Source of the DNA: Lentibacter algarum
GTDB taxonomy: Bacteria; Pseudomonadota; Alphaproteobacteria; Rhodobacterales; Rhodobacteraceae
Assembly: GCF_040580765.1 (NCBI RefSeq)
Contig: NZ_CP158687.1
Location: 310,001-374,000 of the forward strand
Length of the DNA: 64,000 nt
Direction: 5' to 3'
Both the position numbers and the translations under genes were made by a program. Positions within the stretch are counted from its first letter, which is position 1. Each line of letters starts with the position of its first letter. The notes under the pieces are model-generated. The model made no database searches, had not been told where the DNA came from, and saw only the letters and a list, made by a program, of their open reading frames with translations. Below, piece after piece: positions 19,065-26,713 of the stretch.

Positions 19065-19134
19065 AATGGCAGTAATCTCTTAACAAAGTTTAACGGCGCG
19101 GTACGAGCCTAGCAGGGGCACGCCTATGCGCAAC

Positions 19135-19797
19135 TTATTTTGGCGGGTAATGCTGTTTGAGGGCGGTCTTGTCTTGCGCGCCCAAACGGGTAACGCGATT
19201 GCCGTCTTGGGAGAGTACCGAGACACCCACGTAAGCGGGGCTTTTGATATCGGTCATGAGGCCGAGGGCTTGGGTGAGCTCTTCGAGAATGACTCCTTCG
19301 TAGGAAGCAATCCCAAGCGTTGTGGACACTACAATAGCGGCGGCGAGGATTTCGCCTTTGGCGACGTTTGCCTGCATGCGGGTTGTTGCTCCGCCAAGGC
19401 GCGCGCCGTCGACCGATGAAAGACCCGTTCCTTGGATCGGCTCGCCGCGCGCTTGATCGAGGAAAAAGAGCCGTATGTCGGCGACTGTTTTGATGTCGGT
19501 TCTGGCGAGGGAAATAGCTGCGCCAGAGCCGTTTAGTTCCTTGATTGCAAGGTTAATAGCGGCCTCGGCGCGCTTGGCTTTGCCGCCGAGATAGGCCTCG
19601 GGCAAGGGTGCGACCCAGAGCCTGAGGGGGCGCTCCACTTGCCAGCGCACGAGTGGTTTCTGGCAGGGCTGATCGGGCGGGGCGGCGCAGGCGACGAGGC
19701 GGTAAAAATCAGCGTCCGACAGCGGGCCTTGGGCTGCGATGTGGTCTTGTGCCTGGGCGGCGCTGGCCAGCAGTAAAAAGGCCAGCGCGGTCTTCAC
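19135..19797 (-). CDS. secreted protein, DUF2927-like
   Basis: 220 residues with a Sec signal peptide (MKTALAFLLLASAAQAQ, cut after AQA). Two cysteines near residue 40 (CAAPPDQPC) could form a disulfide. The C-terminal half has an EELTQALGL motif followed by a YVGVSVLSQDG segment, which I associate with DUF2927, common in rhodobacteria and of unknown function. The glutamate of EELTQ recalls a metalloprotease-like arrangement, but no HExxH is present. Start overlaps the mtnP stop (ATGA). Confidence 0.65.
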   Translation of the reverse strand: MKTALAFLLLASAAQAQDHIAAQGPLSDADFYRLVACAAPPDQPCQKPLVRWQVERPLRLWVAPLPEAYLGGKAKRAEAAINLAIKELNGSGAAISLARTDIKTVADIRLFFLDQARGEPIQGTGLSSVDGARLGGATTRMQANVAKGEILAAAIVVSTTLGIASYEGVILEELTQALGLMTDIKSPAYVGVSVLSQDGNRVTRLGAQDKTALKQHYPPK

Positions 19798-20666
19798 AGG
19801 ATACGGCCTGCAACGGCGTCGAGCTTGGCCATGAGTGCAGGGTCGCGGACGTCTGGCGCGGTCAGGATTGCGTATTCAAGCGCGCGGTCGCAACCGTGTG
19901 GACAGGCCTCGCGGGCGGCTCCGAGGAGGGCGGGAAGGCGAGACACCAGCGCGCGGCCTTTTTCGGCGTTGCCCATCAAAGTTTTAATGATTTCAGTGAC
20001 ATCAACTTCGCCATGCTCCGGATGCCAACTGTCATAATCGGTGATCATGGCGACAGAGGCGTAGCAAAGCTCGGCTTCGCGTGCGAGCTTTGCTTCAGGC
20101 ATATTGGTCATGCCGATGACATCAGCCCCCCAGCTTTCGCGGTACATTTTGCTCTCTGCCAACGTGGAGAATTGCGGGCCTTCCATGGCGAGATATGTGC
20201 CGCCATTGTGGACCTTGATCCCTGCGTCTTGGGCGGCCTCAAGGCAGGCGGCGGACAGGCGCGGACAGGTCGGATGGGCGACCGAAACATGGGCGACACA
20301 GCCTGTTCCGAAGAAGGATTTCTCCCGCGCGAATGTGCGGTCAATGAATTGATCTACAACGACAAAATCTCCCGGCGCCATTTCTTCCCGAAAGCTGCCA
20401 CAGGCGGAAACCGAGATTACATCGGTGACACCGAGGCGCTTTAAGGCGTCTATATTGGCACGGTAGGGAACGGTGCTGGGCGAATGGACATGGCCGCGAC
20501 CGTGGCGAGGGAGAAATGCCATTTTGACCCCCTCGAGCACGCCTGTCAAAACTGCATCAGAAGGCTTTCCCCAAGGGGTCTCGACCTCTTGCCAGCTGGC
20601 GTTCTCCAGCCCGTCGATTTGATAGATGCCGGACCCACCGATGACGCCAATAACAGTTTCGCTCAT
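19794..20666 (-). CDS. mtnP: S-methyl-5'-thioadenosine phosphorylase
   Basis: 290 residues from the ATG at 20666, which has a GGGAGA ribosome site. Splits methylthioadenosine into adenine and methylthioribose-1-phosphate in the methionine salvage pathway; the adenine can go to Apt, encoded 1.4 kb downstream. Seen: GGSGIYQIDGL near the start, LPRHGRGHVHSPSTVPYRANI, the ISVSACGSFREEMAPGDFV phosphorylase signature, and MEGPQFSTLAES with GMTNMPEAKLAREAEL, which point to MTA rather than plain inosine phosphorylase. Divergent from sulP. Confidence 0.95.
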   Translation of the reverse strand: MSETVIGVIGGSGIYQIDGLENASWQEVETPWGKPSDAVLTGVLEGVKMAFLPRHGRGHVHSPSTVPYRANIDALKRLGVTDVISVSACGSFREEMAPGDFVVVDQFIDRTFAREKSFFGTGCVAHVSVAHPTCPRLSAACLEAAQDAGIKVHNGGTYLAMEGPQFSTLAESKMYRESWGADVIGMTNMPEAKLAREAELCYASVAMITDYDSWHPEHGEVDVTEIIKTLMGNAEKGRALVSRLPALLGAAREACPHGCDRALEYAILTAPDVRDPALMAKLDAVAGRIL

Positions 20667-20764
20667 GCTTTTCTCCCATAGGTTTTCGAGGCTATTTGTG
20701 GCCCGTGAGTGGCGCAAAGGCAAGGCAGCGTGCGCTGACTTAACGCGGGTGTGATGGGCAAAAC

Positions 20765-20821
20765 AGGGGGGGTGAAAAGCGTGCACAACCCGTGCACAAC
20801 CCGTGCACCGAGCAAATCGAC
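20765..20821 (+). promoter_or_regulatory. triple GTGCAC element, copy 1 (upstream of sulP / mtnP)
   Basis: Three GTGCAC palindromes start at 20781, 20792 and 20803, exactly 11 bp apart, after an AGGGGGGGTGA stretch and before CGAGCAAATCGAC. The same arrangement, with conserved flanks, occurs at 40156-40210. The one-turn spacing suggests cooperative protein binding on one DNA face. It lies 174 bp upstream of sulP and 99 bp upstream of mtnP on the opposite strand. The binding protein is unknown. Confidence 0.6.
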
Positions 20822-20864
20822 TTTTGGCGCGGGGCGAATCGTTAACCTTTGGGCTCTCTGACAC

Positions 20865-20898
20865 AAAAAAAACTATGCCGCGGTGCAACGTGGCATAG
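20865..20898 (-). terminator. minus-strand intrinsic terminator without an obvious gene
   Basis: 9-bp stem (20873-20881 with 20890-20898, one G-T pair, loop of 8) followed on the minus strand by eight T (20865-20872). It lies in the divergent mtnP-sulP spacer, 200 bp upstream of the mtnP start, so it would end a short transcript arising near the sulP start: either an mtnP leader attenuator or a small RNA. Confidence 0.55.
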
Positions 20899-20994
20899 AG
20901 GCGTCTTGTCTGGGGGCTGGCTATTTTCGGCGTGGCGCGTTAGGGCGCGAGACGAAAAGCGAACCCGAATGATGACCCGAATAGGACAGATGAT

Positions 20995-22665
20995 ATGAAA
21001 CGCGCCCTTATGGCTGCCTTTGCCAACCGCCTTGCCATGCCCGATCTGCGGCTTATGCCCGACGAGCCATGGAGCGTATCGCGGATGCGCATCGAGCTAT
21101 TGGCAGGCCTGACTGTGGCGCTTGCGCTGGTGCCTGAGGCGGTTGCGTTTGCGTTTGTTGCGGGGGTTCATCCTCTGGTCGGGCTATATGCAGCCTTTCT
21201 TGTCGGTCTTATCACAGCTGTGTTTGGCGGCCGTCCAGGAATGATCTCTGGTGCGACGGGCGCACTGGCGGTTGTTATGGTTGCGCTGGTTGCGCAGCAC
21301 GGCGTTGAATATCTTTTTGCGACGGTCGTTTTGATGGGGCTGTTGCAGCTCTTTGCGGGTGCGATGCACTGGGGAAAGTTTATCCGCCTTGTGCCGCATC
21401 CTGTAATGCTGGGCTTTGTGAATGGCCTCGCGATCGTTATTTTCCTGGCACAAATGACGCAATTTAAAGTGCCTGGTTCGATGGAGAACACAGGCCACGG
21501 CATGAGCGGGGGCGAGTGGCTCACGGGTGTGCCTTTGATGATGATGTTGTCTCTTGTGGCCCTGACCATGGCGATTATCTGGGTGATGCCCAAGGTGACG
21601 CGATTTGTGCCTGCGCCTTTGGCTGGTATCGGAATTGTTGCGATTTTGGTGATTGTGTTGGGGCTTGATGTCCCGCGTGTCGGCGATCTGGCCTCAATCA
21701 AGGGCGGCTTTCCGAGCTTCCACAATCCGTTTGGCACGGGTGAGGGGCTATACGGGACCGCACTTGCGCCGCTCAATATGGAAACGTTTTACATCATTCT
21801 GCCTTATGCCGTTATTCTGGCGGCGATTGGCCTGATCGAGAGCTTGCTGACCCTCAACCTCGTGGGCGAAATTACTGGCAAGCGTGGTGGCGCGTCTCAA
21901 GAATGTATGGCGCAGGGTGCGGCCAATGTTGTGACCGGCTTTTTCGGCGGTATGGGCGGCTGTGCGATGATCGGGCAGAGCATGATCAACGTGAAGTCTG
22001 GCGGGCGCACGCGTATCGCGGGGATTGCGGCGGCGCTGTTTCTTTTGACCTTCATTATGTTTGCCTCTCCGCTGATTGAGCAGATCCCGCTCGCAGCGCT
22101 TGTTGGCGTGATGTTTATGGTTGTGATCGGGACGTTTGCTTGGAACTCGCTCACAATCCTGCGGCGCGTGCCACTCAACGATGCTTTCGTTACTGTTTTG
22201 GTGACGATTGTGACTGTGGCTTATGATCTTGCGATTGCGGTTGTTGTGGGGGTGATTGTCTCGGCGCTGGCTTATGCGTGGAACAATGCGAGCCGTATTC
22301 ATGCTGTGACGCGCGAGTCGACCACGGACGAGGGTGCGAAAGTCTATGAAATTCAGGGACCGCTGTTTTTTGGCTCCAGCGACGGGTTTGCCGAGATTTT
22401 TGAAGTGGAAACAGATCCTGATCTTGTCATTGTGGACTTTAAGGAAAGCCGCGTTGTCGATCAGTCAGCTTTGCAGGCGATTGAGGCTTTGGCCGCGCGC
22501 TATGAGGCAGCGGGCAAGCAGATCCGCTTGCGTCACTTGAGCCGCGATTGCCACAAGCTTCTCAATAAGGCCGGTCATCTTATGGTCGATAGTGACGATG
22601 ACCCTGATTATGAGCTGGCTGTCGATTATGATGTGCAGACGGGCATTCTGGAAAGCGGTCACTGA
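20995..22665 (+). CDS. SulP family anion transporter with STAS domain
   Basis: 556 residues: a cytoplasmic N-terminus, 10-12 membrane helices to about residue 420, then a C-terminal STAS domain (about residues 440-545). SulP proteins carry sulfate, bicarbonate or dicarboxylates. Family features: LVPEAVAFAFVAGVHPLVGLYAAF in the first core helices, GMISGATGALAVVMVAL, and the VGEITGKRGGASQECMAQGAANV loop, the latter seen in bacterial members suspected of bicarbonate or sulfate transport. A triple GTGCAC element lies upstream. Substrate unresolved. Confidence 0.92.
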   Translation: MKRALMAAFANRLAMPDLRLMPDEPWSVSRMRIELLAGLTVALALVPEAVAFAFVAGVHPLVGLYAAFLVGLITAVFGGRPGMISGATGALAVVMVALVAQHGVEYLFATVVLMGLLQLFAGAMHWGKFIRLVPHPVMLGFVNGLAIVIFLAQMTQFKVPGSMENTGHGMSGGEWLTGVPLMMMLSLVALTMAIIWVMPKVTRFVPAPLAGIGIVAILVIVLGLDVPRVGDLASIKGGFPSFHNPFGTGEGLYGTALAPLNMETFYIILPYAVILAAIGLIESLLTLNLVGEITGKRGGASQECMAQGAANVVTGFFGGMGGCAMIGQSMINVKSGGRTRIAGIAAALFLLTFIMFASPLIEQIPLAALVGVMFMVVIGTFAWNSLTILRRVPLNDAFVTVLVTIVTVAYDLAIAVVVGVIVSALAYAWNNASRIHAVTRESTTDEGAKVYEIQGPLFFGSSDGFAEIFEVETDPDLVIVDFKESRVVDQSALQAIEALAARYEAAGKQIRLRHLSRDCHKLLNKAGHLMVDSDDDPDYELAVDYDVQTGILESGH

Positions 22666-22786
22666 TCGTCCTGACTCGCGTGGATGTCGTGGATGTTGAC
22701 ATCAAAGACCAAAATCTACGCGCTGTCGGTTTGACATCATCTGCAAGACTGGCAGAGTGCGCGCAATCAACGCGAGGGGAAGCGAT

Positions 22787-23830
22787 ATGAAACAGCGCGA
22801 ATTGGGCCGTACTGGGATTTCTGTCAGCGAGATGTGCCTTGGCACGATGACGTTTGGAACGCAGACGAGCGAGGCCGACAGTCATGCGCAGATGGATATG
22901 GCACTCGCTCATGGTGTGCAGTTCTGGGACTGCGCAGAGATGTATCCTGTGAACCCCTTGAGCCGCGAGACGCAGGGCGATGCAGAGCGCATTCTCGGCA
23001 ATTGGTTTGAGACGACGGGGCGGCGCAACGAAGTTGTATTGGCGACGAAACACTCGGGCGAGGGCTATATGAATGTGCGCGATGGCGCGCCGATCACTGC
23101 TGAGACGATTCCTACCGCGATTGAGGGCAGCCTTGCGCGGCTCAAGACGGATGTGATTGATCTCTACCAGTTTCACTGGCCCAACCGTGGCTCTTATATG
23201 TTTCGCAAAAACTGGACGTTTGACCCCAGCGGGCAGAACCGTGCCGAGACGATTGCCCATATGGAAGACGCGCTGGGCGCGCTTCAGAAAGAAGTCGAAC
23301 GCGGGACGATCCGCGCCTTTGGCCTCTCCAACGAGAGCGCTTGGGGGACGTGCCAGTGGCTGAATGTGGCTGAGAGAATGGGCGGGCCGCGTGTCGCATC
23401 TGTGCAGAACGAATATTCGCTGCTCTGCCGTTTGTATGACACCGACATGGCGGAGATGAGTCTGAACGAGAACGTCGGCTTGCTCGCCTTTTCGCCGCTG
23501 GCAGCAGGATTTTTAAGTGGGAAGTATCAGGGCGGGCAGGTGCCTGATGCGTCGCGGATGAGCCTTGTTCCAGAGATGGGCGGGCGCGTGACACCGCGTG
23601 TGCTTGATGCCGTAGAGGCATATTTGGCAATTGCGGCGCGCCACGAACTTGACCCCGTTCATATGGCGCTGGCTTGGACGCTGGCGCGGCCCTTTGTGGG
23701 CAGCTCGATTTTCGGGGCGACGACTGTAGCTCAGCTTGAACATGCCTTGGGTGCTGCGGATGTGAGCCTGTCAGGCGAGGTTCTGGCGGAGATCGATGCG
23801 GCGCATAAGGCGCATCCGATGCCTTTTTGA
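22787..23830 (+). CDS. aldo/keto reductase, Tas-like
   Basis: 347 residues from the ATG at 22787, which follows GAGGGGAAGCGAT; an upstream ATG ten codons earlier lacks a site. NADPH-dependent TIM-barrel reductase. Catalytic tetrad visible as Asp and Tyr in FWDCAEMYP, Lys in LATKHSG and His in LYQFHWP; the NADPH-binding end reads GSSIFGATTVAQLEHAL. Length and the EMYPV segment resemble E. coli Tas. Substrate unknown. It converges on the AraC-type regulator, with a repeat-type terminator between them. Confidence 0.92.
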   Translation: MKQRELGRTGISVSEMCLGTMTFGTQTSEADSHAQMDMALAHGVQFWDCAEMYPVNPLSRETQGDAERILGNWFETTGRRNEVVLATKHSGEGYMNVRDGAPITAETIPTAIEGSLARLKTDVIDLYQFHWPNRGSYMFRKNWTFDPSGQNRAETIAHMEDALGALQKEVERGTIRAFGLSNESAWGTCQWLNVAERMGGPRVASVQNEYSLLCRLYDTDMAEMSLNENVGLLAFSPLAAGFLSGKYQGGQVPDASRMSLVPEMGGRVTPRVLDAVEAYLAIAARHELDPVHMALAWTLARPFVGSSIFGATTVAQLEHALGAADVSLSGEVLAEIDAAHKAHPMPF

Positions 23831-23870
23831 GGGCGCTGCCCCCAGACCCGAGGGATATTTTGAGAAAGCG
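23831..23870. repeat. convergent-junction repeat, copy A (short)
   Basis: GGGCGCTGCCCC hairpin followed by CAGACCCGAGGGATATTTTGAGAAAG, the core of a repeat also found at 28948, 32013 and 37951. Copy A lacks the first hairpin. It begins right after the aldo/keto reductase stop and 12 bp before the end of the AraC-type gene, so it may end transcription from both sides. Confidence 0.6.
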
Positions 23871-23881
23871 GACGCAGCTGT

Positions 23882-24847
23882 TCAGCGCTCTTGGCGCAGG
23901 GCGCGCAGGGAGCGGCCGTGGGCTTTGCTGAAGGCGCGGGCGAAGCTGGCTTGGGAGGCAAAGCCTGTGGCCAGAGCGATGTCTTGCACGGGCAGGGACG
24001 TATCGAGCGCGAGGCGGTGGGCCTCTGAAAGGCGCAGCGCGAGGTAGGTGGCTTTCGGGCTTTGGCCGAGGGCCGCTTTGAAGCGCAACTCCAGCACGCG
24101 CGGCGAAAGCGAGAGCTGTGTTGCCAGTGCTGCGATGCTTAGGGGTGTTTCGACATGGGCCTGCATCAGCGCGAGGGCGCGAGCGACGGCTGGATGATGA
24201 CGTGCGAGGCTTTGGCGGCTGGCGGGGTTTTGCGGCAAATCGGCGGGCTGGGAGGGGTCATGCAGGAACGCGCCTGCAACCTCTTGGGCAAGGCGCGCAC
24301 CAAAGCGCTCCTCGATCAGCCGCAGCATCATATCAAGGCCGGGCATGGCTGCGCCTGCTGTGGCGAACTTGCCAGACTGAACGAAGCGGTGTGGCAAAGT
24401 CTCGACCGCGTCAAAGCGGGTGGCGAAATGCTCCAGATCTTCCCAGTGGGCTGTGGCGCTCTGACCATCGAGCAGGCCCGCGCTGGCGAGGAGCCAGCTT
24501 GCGCCATCAATCGCGGCGATCTGGCCTGCATGAGGCGCGAGGCGCCGCAGGGCCGCGAGAAGTTGTGGCGTGGCATGGGCGTCAAGATTAAAGCCAGCCA
24601 CGATGATGAGGAGATCGCAGCTTTCCAGTGCGGCGAGAGGTAGCCCCTGAACTTCTATACCAGAGGTGAGCTTGGCGGCGGACTCTGTGGGCGTCACAAA
24701 GCGCCAAGAAAACAAGGTGCGGCCTGCGCGGCGGTTGGCGGCGCGCAGCGGGTCAACGGCAGCGGCGAAGCTGAGTGTGTTGCTGTCACTTAGGACGAGC
24801 ACTGCTGTGTCAATCGCTTTTGGTGATATTTTTTCGGATATTGCCAT
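23882..24847 (-). CDS. GlxA/CdhR-type AraC family transcriptional regulator
   Basis: 321 residues from the ATG at 24847; the longer frame runs through the divergent gene and is rejected. N-terminal DJ-1/PfpI-like (class I amidotransferase fold) domain, about residues 10-190, and C-terminal AraC helix-turn-helix pair (SIAALATQLSLSPRVLELRFKAAL and VQDIALATGFASQASFARAFSKAHG). This architecture is that of GbdR and CdhR, activators of choline and carnitine genes. It is divergent (82 bp) from the BKACE gene, so it probably controls the carnitine operon, with carnitine or a breakdown product as inducer. Confidence 0.9.
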   Translation of the reverse strand: MAISEKISPKAIDTAVLVLSDSNTLSFAAAVDPLRAANRRAGRTLFSWRFVTPTESAAKLTSGIEVQGLPLAALESCDLLIIVAGFNLDAHATPQLLAALRRLAPHAGQIAAIDGASWLLASAGLLDGQSATAHWEDLEHFATRFDAVETLPHRFVQSGKFATAGAAMPGLDMMLRLIEERFGARLAQEVAGAFLHDPSQPADLPQNPASRQSLARHHPAVARALALMQAHVETPLSIAALATQLSLSPRVLELRFKAALGQSPKATYLALRLSEAHRLALDTSLPVQDIALATGFASQASFARAFSKAHGRSLRALRQER

Positions 24848-24929
24848 ATTATTTTCGTAAAAGATCAAAAGAGCCAATGCAAGTGCGGTGATACTTTGAG
24901 CAACACGCCATGCAGAAGAGGATTCGCAG

Positions 24930-25841
24930 ATGCCACTGACTATGAACAAAGAGGTTTTTATCACTTGTGCCGTGACAGGCTCAGGCGGCACCCAAGACCG
25001 CAGCCCACATGTGCCGCGCTCGCCCAAGGAGATTGCCGAGAGCGCGATCAAAGCGGCAAAAGCAGGCGCGGCTGTGGTGCATTGCCATGTGCGTGACCCT
25101 GAGACAGGCAAGCCGAGCCGCGACTTGAAGCTTTACCGCGAGCTGACAGACCGTGTGCGCGAGTCTGATACAGACGTTGTGCTCAATCTCACGGCGGGTA
25201 TGGGCGGAGATATGATCTTTGGCAGCTCCGAAGCGCCTTTCCCGCTTGCTGAGGGAACAGACATGGTCGGTGCGACTGAGCGTGTTGCGCATATTGCGGA
25301 ATGCCTCCCTGAGATCTGTACGCTGGATTGCGGCACGATGAACTTTGCCGAGGCCGATTATGTGATGACCAATACGCCGGGTATGCTGACGGCGATGGGT
25401 ACGATGATGACAAAGCTCGGGGTCAAGCCAGAGATCGAGGCGTTTGATACAGGACATCTTTGGTATGCCAAGCAGCTTGTTGCGGACGGCGTTCTGGAGC
25501 CTGATGCGCTGGTGCAGCTTTGCATGGGCGTGCCTTGGGGCGCACCTGACGATCTCAACACCTTTATGGCGATGGTCAACAATGTGCCTGACAACTGGAC
25601 CTTCAGCGCCTTTGCGCTGGGGCGCAACCAGATGGCGTATGTCGCCGCTTCTGTACTGGCGGGTGGCAATGTGCGGGTCGGGCTTGAGGACAACCTCTGG
25701 CTGGATAAGGGCGTCTTGGCCGAGAACTACCAGCTTGTAGAGCGTGCCGTTACGATCATTGAAAACATGGGCGCGAAAGTGATTGGGCCTGAGGCCGTGC
25801 GTGAGAAGCTCAAGCTGACAAAGCAAGCGCCAAAGGGATGA
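24930..25841 (+). CDS. BKACE family enzyme, probable 3-dehydrocarnitine cleavage enzyme
   Basis: 303 residues. BKACE (beta-keto acid cleavage) enzymes use zinc and acetyl-CoA to split a beta-keto acid into acetoacetate and a new CoA ester. Zinc ligands in VVHCHVRDP (about residues 50-58), plus GTMNF, FDTGHLWYAKQL and GNVRVGLEDNLWLDKG segments, all family hallmarks. Being in one operon with a carnitine dehydrogenase-thioesterase fusion points to 3-dehydrocarnitine as substrate, giving acetoacetate and betainyl-CoA. AGAGGA precedes the start; an ATG four codons later is the alternative. The stop overlaps the next gene (ATGATG). Confidence 0.9.
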   Translation: MPLTMNKEVFITCAVTGSGGTQDRSPHVPRSPKEIAESAIKAAKAGAAVVHCHVRDPETGKPSRDLKLYRELTDRVRESDTDVVLNLTAGMGGDMIFGSSEAPFPLAEGTDMVGATERVAHIAECLPEICTLDCGTMNFAEADYVMTNTPGMLTAMGTMMTKLGVKPEIEAFDTGHLWYAKQLVADGVLEPDALVQLCMGVPWGAPDDLNTFMAMVNNVPDNWTFSAFALGRNQMAYVAASVLAGGNVRVGLEDNLWLDKGVLAENYQLVERAVTIIENMGAKVIGPEAVREKLKLTKQAPKG

Positions 25842-26314
25842 TGCGCCGCTGGCTCATGGCGGCCACTGTGGCGTTGGCGGGGTGTGCGCCCGTGCCAGAG
25901 GCGGCCTCTGTGAGCTATCGCGATAGCGCGGCGAGAATCTCGTCGACGCTGCGGTTTGAGCTGGTGCGGTTTCAGGGTGATTGGGTTGTCCGAGCGTCCT
26001 ATCCGACAGATGTTTTGCAGCGTGTGACGATCAACGCTGTGAGTCAGACGCGGTTTATCTGGCGTGCGGATGGTCGCGAGAGTCAGGGGGAGGTGACCGG
26101 TCCGGGGCGCTTTAGGCTTGAAGGAACGAGCGAGGAATACTGGGTGCTTTGGGTGGATGAAGGGTTTCGCACTGCTGCGATTGGGACGCCCGACGGGAGC
26201 TTCGGCCTTATCCTTGATCGCAAGCCGCGCGGGGGGGCTGATCGCATGGTGGCGGCGCGGGAGATGCTCGATTTCAATGGCTATGACGTGAGCCAGATCG
26301 CGCTGCGACAGTGA
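25838..26314 (+). CDS. lipocalin-like lipoprotein in the carnitine operon
   Basis: 158 residues. Lipoprotein signal with lipobox LAGC (Cys 16), so anchored to a membrane in the periplasm. The remainder looks like a short bacterial lipocalin: WVVRASYPTD (usual start of the barrel has a G-W pair), RFRLEGTSEEYWVLWVDEGFRTAAIGTPDGSFGLILDRKP, similar in pattern to the Blc motif that ends in a WILARTP-type strand. It overlaps the BKACE stop by four bases, so is translationally coupled. A role in binding a lipophilic or acyl-carnitine ligand would fit but is inference. Confidence 0.7.
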   Translation: MMRRWLMAATVALAGCAPVPEAASVSYRDSAARISSTLRFELVRFQGDWVVRASYPTDVLQRVTINAVSQTRFIWRADGRESQGEVTGPGRFRLEGTSEEYWVLWVDEGFRTAAIGTPDGSFGLILDRKPRGGADRMVAAREMLDFNGYDVSQIALRQ

Positions 26315-26354
26315 GGTGGACCGAGATGAGGACTATAAAGAGGGGGCAACGGCC

Positions 26355-26693
26355 ATGAAACGGATTTTTGCAATTGGGGCGGCTGTGCTGACTTTGGTGG
26401 CGCTGGCTTCTTGTCAAATGGCGGAAACGTCAGGCGGCGCTGCGGTTGTTGGTGGGCGTTCGCCGCTGTTGGTCGGGCAGGAGTGTGAGGCTGCGGGTGG
26501 ACGTATGGTTGTGGGGCTTGCGGGGCCGCAATGCGCCAGTGCACAGCCAGATGCTGGTAAGCGTTGCCGCGACAATTCTGAATGCGCTGGATTTTGCTTG
26601 GCTGAGACACGGAGTTGTACGCCAGTGACCCCCTATTTTGGCTGCTATGATGTTCTAAACGGCGGCGAGCCCGCAACGATTTGTGTAGATTAA
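26355..26693 (+). CDS. small cysteine-rich lipoprotein
   Basis: 112 residues from the ATG at 26355 (AGAGGGGGCAACGGCC before it); a 13-codon upstream extension would hide the signal. Signal with lipobox LASC. The mature part has nine further cysteines, including a CRDNSECAGFC pattern, probably a compact disulfide-linked domain in the periplasm. I do not recognise the family. It lies between the lipocalin-like gene and the carnitine dehydrogenase gene, 40 and 20 bp from them, so is cotranscribed. Confidence 0.7.
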   Translation: MKRIFAIGAAVLTLVALASCQMAETSGGAAVVGGRSPLLVGQECEAAGGRMVVGLAGPQCASAQPDAGKRCRDNSECAGFCLAETRSCTPVTPYFGCYDVLNGGEPATICVD

Positions 26694-26713
26694 CCTTTGA
26701 AGGACGAGAAAAG

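Noticed and set aside
17893..19086. 397-residue frame joined to apt
   Set aside because: The upstream part lies in another frame of the LysE-type gene; apt begins at 18423.
22695..22740. two TTGACATCA motifs as -35 boxes for the aldo/keto reductase
   Set aside because: No matching -10 at proper distance for either; could be chance.
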